Origin: Adiantum capillus-veneris
Taxonomy: Eukaryota > Streptophyta > Polypodiopsida > Polypodiales > Pteridaceae
Reading direction: 5' to 3'
NCBI GenBank assembly: GCA_014529385.2
Contig: CM043962.1
Span: 51,665,905 to 51,729,904, forward strand
DNA: 64,000 bases
The notes under the pieces are model-generated. The model worked only from the letters and a program-made list of their open reading frames with translations. It had not been told where the DNA came from and ran no database searches. The position numbers were made by a program, and so were the translations under genes. Numbering within the stretch: the first letter of the stretch is position 1; each line of letters begins with the position of its first letter. Positions 43,874 through 54,590 of this stretch are shown here, one piece after another.

Positions 43874-44909
43874 TGTTACAAGTTACATGCTATGGTGGAT
43901 ACTTACAACAAAAAGATTACCCTTGTACATAGAGGAAAGACTCATGTCCTTGATGTAAAGCTTAAAGGCGAGTCTGTTCCAGTTGTTTCTGCTTTTGCTA
44001 TTTCATTTGTAATAAAGAATCATCTTTCTGCGTACTTGATCTTTGCAAAAGAAGTACCTCAAGTTGTATCTAATTTGTCTACATTAGATAAAGACAGGTC
44101 AACTTTTTTGAGTGGTTTCAGTGATTGTTTTTCGGACTCTTTGCCAGGAGAGTTACCTCCTGAGAGACCTGAGGATCATACAATAGATCTTGTGCCAGGT
44201 TCTAGTCCACCGAATAGACCACCATACAGGGTTAGTGCAGCCCAGCAGAAAGAGATTACGAGTCAGGTCAACGAGCTTTTAGAGAAGGGGCTGATTCAGC
44301 CCAGTTCATCCCCTTTTTGTTCGCCTGTACTCTTAGCGCAGAAGAAGGATGGTCATGGCGCATGTGCATTGACTATCGCGCCTTGAATAAGAATACCATC
44401 AAGAACAAGTTCCCCATACCGAGGATAGATGACATTCTTGATCGGCTTGAGGGAGCGTCATTGTTTACAAGAATAGACCTAAAGAGCGGGTATTATCAAA
44501 TACGCATTAGACCAGAAGATGTCCATAAGACTGCGTTCAGGACAACATTTGGTCTCTATGAGTTTCTTGTCATGCCATTTGGTCTCACAAATGCTCCTGC
44601 CACATTTAATAGAATGATGGACAGAATTTTTAGACCACATAGAAACTTCGTGGGTACCTTCTTTGATGACATGATTGTCTACTCAAAGTCTGAAGAGGAG
44701 CATAGGGATCACTTGACCGCAGTTTTCAATGAGCTACGCAAGAATAGGCTACTCATTAATGCGAAGAAAAGTGAGTTCTTTTTGCAAGAGATTCACTTCC
44801 TTGGGCACATTGTTTCAAAGGATGGGGTACGCATGGATCCCGCTAAAGTGGAAGCAATTAGGTCATGGCCAGACTTGAAGTCCATACATGACATTCGAAG
44901 CTTTCTAGG
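43874..44909 (+). pseudogene. Gypsy-4 pol fragment: protease tail and reverse transcriptase
   Basis: After the stop, the sequence goes on with CYKLHAMVDTYNKKITLVHR, ERPEDHTIDLVPGSSPPNRP and LLEKGLIQPSSSPFCSPVLL. A one-base shift near 44345 separates this from [76 protein letters not shown] (catalytic FFDD intact) and IHFLGHIVSKDGVRMDPAKV. At DIRSFLG (44909) it runs straight into LTR sequence. No RNase H or integrase is left. Confidence 0.88.
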
Positions 44910-45475
44910 CTGCGGGAGCCCTTGGGACACGCGTAGGCGTGTTTGCTCCGCTAAAAACGATCCGAAACAGGGAATTACAGCCTGCTGTGTTTTTCTGCAG
45001 GTTTAGGGTTTCGCACCTAAACTGCAAGGGAACATCGGGGGAGCCTCGTGAGAGCCTTGGGATGCGTGTATAGGCGTTTGGGCTCCCAGCAGTGAAAAAC
45101 AGAGAATTACAGCCCGCTGAATTTCTGTGACAGCTCACCAGAAAGCTTCCAGATATCGAGGGAATCCGTCCTAGACAGGTGTTTTTGACCTACAGGGGTT
45201 TTTGCGCCGTTATGCTGTCGAAATCCGGTCGAAAACACTAATTTGGACAGCTTTGTGAAAGCTTGTGCTAAGTGGTCGGATCGTCTACCTTAATTTGAAT
45301 AAAGAAATACCGAAAGGGGCGCCAGTCTTTGGGGCCTACAGGGTGTCGGTCTCGTGTGCGCAGTGACATTCTAGTCGCTCGACGCAACTGTGTTCTCTTC
45401 CCTTCTCAGTGCTCTGTGTAAAGTTAACAGGTAATTGAAATAGTACCGCCCTCTACGTTGTACAAGCCGGTTATA
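44910..45475 (+). repeat. Gypsy-4 3' LTR, 5'-deleted
   Basis: Matches 41277-41856 of the 5' LTR closely, apart from a small gap near 45238. It begins abruptly at TGCGGGAGCCC after RT codons and ends GGTTATA before the GCATA duplication. Conserved block at 45311-45330. Confidence 0.85.
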
Positions 45476-45480
45476 GCATA

Positions 45481-45958
45481 CAAAGGCTAACAAATGTGGT
45501 TTGCACTTCATGTCCATGGGCAAGATTTGTAGTCCAAAGCCCTTAAATCTTGGATTTGCACAGACATGCTCTTGCTCGGAAAGCGTCGCTTTTGCCGACG
45601 CTTGTTGAGCAGCGACAACCATGGACAATGATGGTTGCTTTCTTATGTGAGCATGTGGTTACCTCCTCATTTGGCCACTGGCATTCATCTCTTTGGGAGT
45701 TTGTGTTTGGGAAACTTGATGGACATATTCCTGGCTGTCCTCTCATGTCTGCTTTGATATCGGATTCGAAAAAGGTCACCTTGCATTTGACATGGGTTGG
45801 TCGCAACGAGCATGAAGGTAACTCTTTGAGGTTGGAAAGCATTCATTGGAGCAGGGCATTCCCACTGACTTTGGTGGACAGCTTCCCACGCCAGGGTTGC
45901 TTTCTTTCTCGTCGTGGGATGCGTATGGTTGTTGATGTCATGAATTCAAAAGGGAATG
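45481..45958 (+). pseudogene. LINE-P copy 2 ORF2, fragment between the two insertions
   Basis: Reads DLHRHALARKASLLPTLVEQ, FGHWHSSLWEFVFGKLDGHI, ESIHWSRAFPLTLVDSFPRQ, matching copy 1 at 35320-35690 (DLRRHHLARKAMLLPTLV). It ends at GGGAATG, where the solo LTR starts. Confidence 0.8.
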
Positions 45959-46576
45959 TGTCACAAACTGGTGACGTGGCTGGACTGTTGGCTGCCTGTG
46001 TACACACACCTGCATGGACCCCGGGGAAGCAGACAAGTAGGGAATGCTGACGTGGCTGCTATACGACAGTTTCCGCAAATCACGGAAATGTTGCCACCTG
46101 GCCACGCTATATGGATTCCACGATTTCCGACAGATCCGACGCTGTTTTTGGGCATTGCTTTTCTACGCAATTGCAATAGAGAGTTAGAGAGAGAAGCTTT
46201 TTACTTTATTTTAGGGCTCAAGAGAGCTTGTGAGAGAAAGCTTTTGCTTTATTTTTAAAAAGCTTTTGATTTTCAGCTTTTGGGCTCTGCTTTTAGCATC
46301 CCTTTGTAACCTTTAAATACGCGGGATGGCCTCTCACAACTCAGAGCATTTGGAAGCAGAGTCTGAGTGTGAGCGCCTGCCCGCACTCTTGTACTTTGAA
46401 CACATATTAATACAAAAAGAAATACCAAAAGGGGCGCCAGTCTTTAGGGCCAATATCTCTAGGCACGGAACTCCGCCGAGCCAGTGCCGAATCAATTGTG
46501 AACAGTGAACTGTTTTGAAGTGGTTATTTGTGCTGTAGCGGTAGATTCTCGACTTGGAGTGTCCAAGTCTATTACA
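45959..46576 (+). mobile_element. Solo LTR related to Gypsy-1, inside LINE-P copy 2
   Basis: Starts TGTCACAAACTGGTGACGTG and ends GTCTATTACA, with AATG on both sides (45955-45958 and 46577-46580; a fifth base does not match). Shares the AAGGGGCGCCAGTCTTT block and the CTTGGAGTGTCCAAGT end with the Gypsy-1 LTRs. No internal sequence. Confidence 0.85.
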
Positions 46577-47342
46577 AATGTGCTTTATTTTGACGAGATG
46601 GCACGCAATTTTGGTTTAGGCATGCATTATCGACCTCTCTGGCGGCAATTGCACCTCATGCTGGCTGACCTACTCTCCATTCCACCTCTGGCTGATGGAG
46701 GCCGTATCATGGATTGGCGACTACATCAATTCAACTTCACTACAGTTTTTGCTCGCCAAGTTTACAACATTTTGTTGCCCGATCCGTGGCTTGCGGACCA
46801 CTGCAATGCCCTATGGTCACTACAGCGTTCCACCCGGTGGTGGCACAAACCCCTTACTGCCATTTGGAAGAGCCATTTGTCTCTTAAGGAACGTCTATTT
46901 ATGTGGCGTTGCTTGATGGGTGTGCTGCCGGTTGGTTCTTTTTTGCAAAAGCGTCGGATCAACTCCTCACGCTGCGTTCGTTGCTCTGCTTCCGAAGAAT
47001 CTGTTCAACACTTGCTATGGGATTGTCGTTGTACTAGAGTCTTTATTGCTCGGGTTTCTACACTCATGCGTCCCCGTTTTCCCGCAGCGGTCTTTCGGAA
47101 GAAATTCTGGCTTTTTGTATTCATGTCGCCTGGCGTTAAAGCCTTTTGCTACTTTGTTCATATGGGTCAGATATTGGACCTTCTGGAGTATTTGGCGCCA
47201 ACACAACTCCCGCATATTTGACCGCATTGATCTGAACCCTTTCCCCTACTTTAAGATGTCTCTTCGGCAGTCCTTGCGCTTTGCCCTCGCTGCTGGGGAT
47301 ATATCACCTGACCTTTATCAGCTTTCTTATGTTTGCTTTTAG
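46577..47342 (+). pseudogene. LINE-P copy 2 ORF2, zf-RVT end
   Basis: Reads FGLGMHYRPLWRQLHLMLAD, RQVYNILLPDPWLADHCNAL, HLSLKERLFMWRCLMGVLPV and the zinc-binding RCVRCSASEESVQHLLWDC. A shift near 47190 separates the last block, which ends near 47342. The zf-RVT domain is typical of plant LINE ORF2 C-termini. Confidence 0.82.
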
Positions 47343-47464
47343 AACTTTTTCATACTTGAACACATTGGTGTTCACCCTGATGTATCGACTTCTTGTGTGG
47401 GTTTTCCTTCTTTGAAGGTTTCCCACTTGTAAATTAATCAAATGCACTTACTATAATAAAAGAA

Positions 47465-47468
47465 GTGT

Positions 47469-47526
<58 letters not shown>
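47465..47526. repeat. Compound (GT)n(GA)n microsatellite between two LINE 3' ends
   Basis: About 50 bp of GT (one TATG interruption) followed by six GA units. To its left ends LINE-P copy 2 on the plus strand; to its right ends LINE-M copy H on the minus strand. Confidence 0.9.
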
Positions 47527-49541
47527 TGAAATGAAATGAAATGATATATTAACGTCTTAATAAGGCCAAAATGACCTATGAGACCAATACGTTACAAACT
47601 TGTGAATCTGGTATCGTGTCTTGAGTACAAAAAAAAGAAATACTAAAATGAATCTAGAAGTGCTACTAGCTAGAACTCTATGGGGTATGTGTGATCCCTG
47701 ATACAATGGGTGCCAAATACAAGAGAAAGATACAATGGGTGATGAATCCATCCTCATCTGTACTCTGGATGTAGAGATAGTATGGCTCAAATCCTCTGTT
47801 GTAGTCTCCGTCGATGTTGTGAAGCTCCTCTCCTCAGTCGTGGGCGTCTCGCTCTCCCTAGTTCCAATGCTCGGTCAATGAGAGTACCGCAGATGTGAGT
47901 CTGAGTGTGACTCTGAGCTGAGCTTTGCAATGGTGGCTACTCCTCGAGTGTTTGGTGTGAAGAAATCAATAATCTGTCTCTGGGATTGTCTCTCTCCAGA
48001 TCTCCTCAGTAAACTCTCTCTGTGTCTGTCTAACTCAAGTAAATACAGGCCAACACATCTCTAGTCTTGATAGCTCATGACTCTCGAGAAGGGTCCGAAG
48101 CCTTCTCTGAATAGGCAGGGGAAGCGACCCCTATCTCATAATACACTGTGCACTGACATATATAATGCGTCTCCATCTCTCGCTCTATATGGCATAGACG
48201 GCATATCCTGCTAGCCGTTGGTACCCCTCTGAATCTACTAGTCTCAACCTCAAGCTGGTGTGAAGATGTTCGTATCTGACCAATGGCACATCATAACCCA
48301 TGAGATAGATGTGTATCCATAAAGCAAGGACGAATCACAAACCCATCCCCTGTGAGTTAAAGAAGATGCTCTCTATAGAAAGCCATCTTCGTGCGCAACT
48401 CCTGTGTCGGCTCTATCCATGTCCTCTTGGTGTCCAACTGGGTCAGGTCCTGGCGAATGAGTCTAGTAATCTCCACCCGTGTAAAGAGACATCGATGGTG
48501 CATCAAGGGAGTACTAGGAGGGGGCCAAGTTATCCATGTTGAAGCCATGTATCTAGAACCATGATGACAGCCATGCATACCAACATGATGTGTTCCCTTG
48601 TAAAGCTAATTGTCTAGAGCACTCAAGGGCCAATATGGCGTATCTATCTCTCTTAGTATTCCATAAGCTGTGCATAAAGGAGACGGATCTGGTAAGCGCC
48701 TCTATCTCCATAGGGGGGGTTGCTAACTCCGCTCTAATGATCTCGTGTGGCACGGAGGCATTGGCTCTAATCAGCCGAGAGATCATAGATACCAAGGGCC
48801 TCTCCATACCTCTCCACCCATCCTGACCCACAGAGGGTTCCCAAACCTGAACCCCATAGAGCATAGTTAAGGTTACCAAGGTATCAAAGAGCCAGAGCTT
48901 TGTTCGGGGTTCCTGGAACTGAACCTGCAAACACATCCTCTTCAATCCTCCCAAGGCCGCATACGCTCTGGTCAATCTAGTCTCTACTAATCTCTTCAAA
49001 GAAAACTTTGGCCCAGTGAAGACTACCCCAAGATAAGTGTATGCATCTGTGTACTCCACAGTCTCCTGACCATTAGTGAATGTAGATGTTGATCTTCTGA
49101 TCCACTGCAGTGTGGTGTTACACACAATCCATTATCCTCCGCAAAGCTATGTAATGCATCCAAGTGTCACTGCATACCCTCCGCTGAGTCAGAGATCAGC
49201 ACAATATCATCAGAATATAACAACAATGGAATCCATGTCCCTGCCAGCTGGGCACCTCTATCACCCTCTCTGTCAATGTAATTAGAAGCCTCATCTATAT
49301 ACATATCAAATACAGTAGGAGACAATGGACAACCTTGTTTCACTTCAATAGTGGAGGGAACTAAATTAGATATCACCTCTAGAGTGTGTTTATGTCCCAC
49401 CACTCATCTGTATAGAGCCATGATCCCCCAAATCAACTCAATGGGCATTCCCATCTCTAGTAGTCTGCGCATCAATCTAGCTTTGGCACCATGTCAAATG
49501 CTTTGCAAAAATCCACAAAGGTACAATAAATCCGTCTCCCA
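47527..49541 (-). mobile_element. LINE-M copy H, 5'-truncated, about 2 kb
   Basis: The minus strand holds RT from FVDF (49500s) to the 3'UTR, ending in repeated TTTCA and (TC)6. Homologous to the array at 3.8-7.7 kb and to the left-edge copy, and the only copy here covering RT, thumb, C-terminus and tail together. Sequence identity with the left-edge copy stops at about 49541. Confidence 0.85.
48553..49535 (-). pseudogene. LINE-M copy H ORF2, RT palm and thumb, broken
   Basis: Starts with RRIYCTFVDFCKAFDMVPK (motif A), then after a shift VKQGCPLSPTVFDMYIDEAS and LLLYSDDIVLISDSAEGM (catalytic YxDD as YSDD). A further shift leads to 49125-48553: TVEYTDAYTYLGVVFTG, RMCLQVQFQEPRTKLWLFD, MLYGVQVWEPSVGQDGW, RLIRANASVPHEIIRAEL. 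The rest of the C-terminus (48357-48500, TKRTWIEPTQELRTKMAF) is in yet another frame. Confidence 0.82.
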
Positions 49542-50850
49542 TGTGAAAGCGCGAAGCAAAAGGTACCGGTAGGTGCGTGTCGTGATATAGTGCAGGATTG
49601 GGGCAAGAAGCAGGAGGCGGAGTGCAATAGAGAGGAAGCGCTAGGGATCGAAGCAGGGGGAGAGAGAGGGCTCACGTTTTTGGGGAAAACTTCTTGAGTG
49701 ATTGGTAGTTTTCTTAGTGACTGCTTGTTTTATTTAAACTATGTACCATCATGCATTAATAATTTGTCATGCAAAATCAGTTTGTAATAATGCATGGGCT
49801 TCGATAGATCGATAAAGTTGATTTCACATGCATTGCTTCATTTCATTATGTTAGAGCGTGGGGGCCAAAGTTTTTGTAAGGAATGTTTCCAGTGTGGCTA
49901 CCCATGTTATGAAACAAGGGTGGCTAGCGTGTCCTGAGAGACTAAGATCCTTCGTTTAACAAATGGTGTTTTATCAAAACCACTTGTAGGTATGAAATCC
50001 TTTCAGCATCGGATGCATGGGGCACACGTCTTAGGATGGATGATCTCAGCCATACATCCTAGCACATAATATTGCTATATGGTGTTAACACTACAATGAT
50101 TGCACTTCCATTTGCATCATAAGCCATTTTGTTCCATCGGTGAAAACATGGTATATCTTTCCTTTTATTTTCTCTCTTTGCCATACACACAGTATACTTG
50201 TACAAGCTAAGTAAAACTGTTTTCTTTCCATGCCTGTTGGGATGAAACAAAGACAATGAGATACCTGAGGTTGAAAGAGAACAATATGAAGATGTCGTGG
50301 ATTGCTAGATTCCTTGATTGTCTCTCCTATTGCTGAAGTCCACGGTCTCAATGCATCATGAGATTCCTGGTCTTTGTGGTTGCTTTGAGCTACATAACAT
50401 ATTCGAGGCACACCAAGTTATCTTGCGTACAAAAGATGGCGCCAAACTAATGCATTGGAGTGAAATAAAAATGTGAACATGCAGCTAGAGTTATGTCATG
50501 CTTTTTGAAACTAAGACACACTCTCAGCAATAATGTTTAGGCAAATAAGATTCAGGCAGCCTTTTGGCCACATTCCTCAGAAACAAAACTTTAAAACAAA
50601 TGAATTAGAGGGAGAAAATAAGAGGGAATCTAGTACCATAAGTACACCTAAAGAGAGTCATGCCCCACACCACAAACCCATCATGAATGCCCACTCTGAT
50701 AATCAAACAACACACCACCCTCCAAACTGGCTGTGCATAGGGAAAACCCAGAAAAAATGGCATAAGGATTCCTGCTATAAGGTGCATTGTTGACATGTCA
50801 TGGCCAGTGCGCCTAGCCCAAGTGTCTACAGGTAAACCTGCATGTGCAAT
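49542..50850. other. No supported gene
   Basis: Both strands show only short frames without domain likeness; no LTR or LINE boundary is visible beyond the end of copy H. Confidence 0.5.
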
Positions 50851-50989
50851 CATCCACATGAAGTAGCATATCCATCAGCTGACTCTGAGACTCCAAGGGC
50901 ACAGCTTCCTCCTACTGGGCTGTAGGACTCACTCAAACTACTGCTCGTACAACACATCAATGCCAACACGAAAGCACAAATATCTGCAT

Positions 50990-51910
50990 GTCTATTCTCT
51001 GAGTAACCAAGTGAAATGATCCTGTACAGCCCACGGACAGTCCTCATCACCTACTGCCAAAAAAACAAAAGACTTGTGCCAGTTGATAAGAGGACCACTG
51101 GCCAAGCAAAAGTTGGTAAGAGCATCCCGTAAACCATCCAAAATATGTGTAGCATACTGTGTAAAAAGCAAGGTGTCATCTGCATACTTTGGGTCCAAAA
51201 AGTCCAACAAGTCTGGTGAGCCATCCAAAGGCATAGCAAGGCAGCGCAACTAGGAACCTGCGTCGCACAAATAGCCGACAGCCTCCGCAAAAAAACAGAA
51301 ACACGTATGGTGCCAAGGGACATGCCATCTCTGACCAAACAAGAAAGATGAAACCTCTGCATTTCAAAAGAAATCTGTCCCATGCATCTCTTCCTAATGA
51401 TGCAATAGAAGGTAAGGCTTGAGGCACCATCACCACCAATCCTAATCAGTTTCTACATTGTTGAAATCGCCCCCAGCAATAGATGCATTCACAACACGCA
51501 ATTACCCACAATCTGCTGCAAAAAAGAAGCCCTATCACAAGCTCGAGTGGGAGCATACACACACAAAACTCCTACCACAGCATCATCCATAGCTCTACCC
51601 GTACCAATGTGACAAGATCACGCACACGTCGCCATTGTGATCCAACAGATACGCATATACCAGCACTCAACTGATGCTCGCCAACTGCACTCTCCCAAAA
51701 TGCATGAGAAGCCCCACATAAAACGTTTTGTTTGCTACATCTACAGTAGTAATCTGCACATAGCTTGTGCTCCTGCACAAGAAGTATATCCACATCTCTA
51801 TCTACATGAGAACGCAAATCTCGTCTGAGCAAGTTCTGCCTTGGCCACTGATATTAGTGTGATGCAATCCCTTAACATTCCATGTAACAATGCCATATCG
51901 CAAAGCAAGA
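50990..51910 (-). pseudogene. Third LINE relic: endonuclease start joined to RT fragment
   Basis: The minus strand gives RYGIVTWNVKGLHHTN (endonuclease start) and LRRDLRSHVDRDVDILLVQE. After a deletion come RT traces CPLAPYVFLF and KYADDTLLF (complement of about 51175-51186), with LINWHKSFVF. The mid-endonuclease and RT fingers are missing. The CPLAPYLF-type motif resembles neither LINE-M nor LINE-P closely. Confidence 0.65.
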
Positions 51911-52050
51911 TGATAATCGAATCCACAGTCATGCATCAAACCGTAGCAGCAGCTACAAAGGCCTAGCTGTGAAACAATAGCTAGTAGAAGAGCATCCTCG
52001 TCAAGATATAAGCTCGGAGGATCTATCTTGGAGCAAAAGACCGAGTACCG

Positions 52051-52314
52051 GTATACCAAAAAGAGTAATAGCCGAACAATGAGTAAGGTCATAACACGCT
52101 CGCTGCTGCTGCTCCACACCTACCACTGCCTCTCTCTCCCTCGCTGCCCAGCTTGCTGGCCGCAGCAGTGCCCTTCCCCCGCTGCACCATCCCGCTCCCT
52201 CTCCCTCTCCCTCTCCCGTATCGCGAGCACCGGGGCAGGGGGTAGGTGTGGAGCAGCAGCAGCGAGCGAGTCATGACCTTACTCATTGTTCGACTATTAC
52301 TCTTTTTGGTATAC
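52051..52314. repeat. Foldback: 74-bp inverted repeat with 116-bp spacer
   Basis: Arms 52051-52124 and 52241-52314 are inverse complements with only a few mismatches (e.g. AATAGCCGAACAATGAG against AATAGTCGAACAATGAG). The spacer is C/T-rich with CTCCCT repeats. It could form a large hairpin or mark an inverted-duplication breakpoint. Confidence 0.85.
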
Positions 52315-52362
52315 TCCCTCTCTGCTTTCGCCATCGCCCTCAGTCCCCCCCTGCCCGCCTCA

Positions 52363-52641
52363 CTACACGGCCCCCTCCTCCACTGGATCGAACCCATGGC
52401 GCCACTGTCGGAAATGAGCTCTGACCGTTCCGATGGCCAACGGGCTCATCGAGATGACTTTGGCAGCCATCTCGGGAGTCTCAAACTCTATCTGATAGTA
52501 TCCTCGTCCGATAAGCTCGATGTCAATGATCTTCCCCACCTCTGCTAAAAGGCAGGCCTGCAGAAGGTTGCGTACCTCTCCTCGATTGGGACGGCTGCCA
52601 ATAATCTTGGAGATGACAGAGGTGGCCTGAAGGCGCTCCAC
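52363..52641 (-). pseudogene. LINE ORF1 fragment, DUF4283-like
   Basis: ATSVISKIIGSRPNRGEVRN, LLQACLLAEVGKIIDIELIG, GRGYYQIEFETPEMAAKVIS fit the N-terminal DUF4283-type domain of plant LINE ORF1. It lies upstream, in minus sense, of the endonuclease relic, so it probably belongs to the same degraded LINE. Confidence 0.6.
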
Positions 52642-52978
52642 CTCTACTGCGAGGCTCGCTTGCTCTGTTGGCGACAGAGCAAGTCGGACAGTGGGCTCGG
52701 CGGGGTAGGACGAGGGGGCTTCATCTGAGTCCCTCTAATACGGACCACAAACTTCCATTTGTGTCTGCTACTGCAAGTGAGGGCACGAGGAGTGGAGGAG
52801 CGCAGCAAGGTGGACAGGGGGCGCTGAGGGCAATGGCGAAAGCGGGGGCAACGGGCAACGAGTGGGGAGTTAGCGAGGAGGCGAGGAGCATCGGATGTTC
52901 TTGTCGAGGAGGCAAACTTGCCTATTTCGGTCTGCTTCCCTAGCCTAAGGAGGGAGTACTTACCACTTCTTTCCAAGA

Positions 52979-53620
52979 TTGGTTCCGAGATCGGGACTGT
53001 CTTGGAGACCCCGGGCACGACAGCTTCAGCTGCAACCAAGGCTGTCGATGTGCCTTCAATACGCATTCTGGTTCGTGACACTCACTCTCCCAAAGGTGGT
53101 CCTTCTACCTAGGGTGAGTGAGGGATGGTTATGCCGGAGGGTGGAGTATTCGGGACTCCCGAACCAGTGCTTCATTTGTAGGCAGGTCGGCCACTTAGCA
53201 AAAGGAGATCTCGACCCACACCGCATGCCCAACCTCCCAAGGTTGAGCATGCCCAGCAAACAGGCACCCAAGACACACAAGCTGGTACCTCGACAAAGGC
53301 CAACCATTAAACAGCTCACGGTTGGCAATAGGTGCCCGCTCGCCGTCGACATGGACAGGCTCGCCACACTGCTCTCCCTGGTGGCCGACCTCTTGCAGCT
53401 CAGCAGCATTGGGTTTCGACAGGGAACCGTTTTGACCCTGTCCAGCAAGAGCCTCCTGAGGCGACCCCTTCCACCTCAGCTCCATCCCCTCCACCTTTAG
53501 ACTCCTCCATTCTACCTCGTCCTCCTCCCCCACCCCCACCCCCACCCCCCGCTCCTCCTCTCTCCCCAATGGGGCCCTCAACCTCACCCGACCCATCTCA
53601 CTCTCCTCATCTCCTGAAGC
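52979..53620 (+). pseudogene. LINE ORF1 fragment, zinc knuckle and Pro-rich tail, opposite strand
   Basis: Plus-strand frames give VEYSGLPNQCFICRQVGHLAK (a damaged CCHC knuckle whose last Cys is missing) and, in another frame, a Pro-rich tail with a run of about ten prolines (53521-53560). These are the ORF1 parts that should follow the DUF4283 domain, but they are inverted relative to it. Confidence 0.55.
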
Positions 53621-53626
53621 GATTTG

Positions 53627-54190
53627 GATCTGATGATACCCGCTTTTCAAATCGATCCTACTGAAACTGGAGGATCCCTGTAGTCGGTCAAGAATATCAT
53701 TGATCCTCGGAATCGGAAATCTGTTCTTGATGGTGATTTTATTGAGAGCTCTATAATCAATGCACATACTCCAAGATCCGTCTTTCTTTAAAACCAACAA
53801 CACCGGAAAGCAGTAGGGTGAAGTACTCGGCTGGATAAGACCCTTTTCCAAAAGGTCTTTCACTTGGTTCATAGTCTCTTCATTCTTGGCTCGGCTCACA
53901 CGGTAAGATGGCCGGTTCGGTGGTGTGCTTCCAAGTCTCAGATCAATGTTATGATCCTCAAGACGAGATGGTGGCAACTCGCTTGGCAAAGCCTCAGAAA
54001 AGCAATCGGCATGAGTGTGGAGAAAATCTTGTCGTTCCCTATCAAGTACAGACATATTCGTTCTGTGTTCATCATTTAACTCTTTCAAATAGATTGAATA
54101 AACAAACAGACTGGATTTCATTAATTAGGAAACGGCCGAAGTCGATACAATAGGGATAGACTCGCCCTTCAATTTCAAATCGACTACAAT
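53627..54190 (-). pseudogene. Gypsy pol fragment (protease tail to RT)
   Basis: On the minus strand: [97 protein letters not shown]. Closely related to 60.5-61.4 kb and to Gypsy-1. It ends at both sides by junction: into the LINE relic at 53627 and into LTR-X internal sequence at 54190. The 308-codon frame 54121-53195 is a chimera of this RT with the antisense of the LINE relic. Confidence 0.82.
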
Positions 54191-54578
54191 TGTGGGTCTT
54201 GGGTTCTTGGGTTCTTGAGGGTCTTGAGTCTTGAGGTTCTTCTTTTGCTTGCAATCTGTAGGATCTTCTCTTCACCCGAGTTTTGCTCTTTTCTGCAGGC
54301 GCACCCCTTGGTGGCCTTGCACTCACACCAAGGTTGCTTTTTCCCACCTCACGTCGATTGGCCGGCCGCTAAGTGCACAGTCCGCTCTCAATGAGAGAAA
54401 AGAGGCACAAGGGGAGGCTGGACAAGCCCTTCTTTCTTGGGTTTCCTGTCACTCTTCAAAAACACGATTAGGAATCGACACGCCCAAGTGAACTTGGGTT
54501 CGTGCGACCTCAACAAGCAAAAAGAAATTATGTGGTTCTTGTGGTTCTTTCCTTGAGTGATACAAAACACTGCCAAAG

Positions 54579-54590
54579 CTCTGATACCAA
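54579..54590 (-). other. Second primer-binding site next to the lower LTR-X
   Basis: Complement reads TTGGTATCAGAG directly after the LTR end, an initiator-Met PBS, showing that interior sequence follows this LTR too. Confidence 0.85.

Larger units (their letters stand above)
40504..45475 (+). mobile_element. Ty3/gypsy element 'Gypsy-4', internally deleted, inside LINE-P copy 2
   Basis: Flanked by a perfect 5-bp duplication GCATA (40499-40503 and 45476-45480). The 5' LTR (40504-41856) is followed by an open gag-protease frame, then RT up to about 44909. There RT is fused directly to a 5'-shortened 3' LTR (44910-45475): RNase H, integrase and roughly the first 770 bp of the LTR are gone. Gag and RT are of the same broad lineage as Gypsy-1. 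Confidence 0.9.
36590..47464 (+). mobile_element. LINE-P copy 2, split by two later LTR insertions
   Basis: Same order as copy 1: ORF1 from about 36800, endonuclease from about 37960, RT to 40503. Then Gypsy-4 intervenes (40504-45475). The RT tail resumes at 45481-45958, a solo LTR follows (45959-46576), and zf-RVT completes the element at 46577-47342, with the 3'UTR up to AATAAAAGAA at 47464 and a (GT)n tract. The collinearity with copy 1 across both insertions fixes their edges. Confidence 0.88.

Noticed and set aside
52118-52314. LINE twin-priming inversion as explanation of the inverted repeat
   Set aside because: Twin priming inverts the 5' part; here the inverted segment is the more 3' part of ORF1, and arms plus spacer form a foldback.
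53195-54121. 308-codon minus frame that starts as gypsy RT
   Set aside because: After GYHQIQIASGD it runs across a junction into antisense of a LINE relic; a chance fusion, not a gene.
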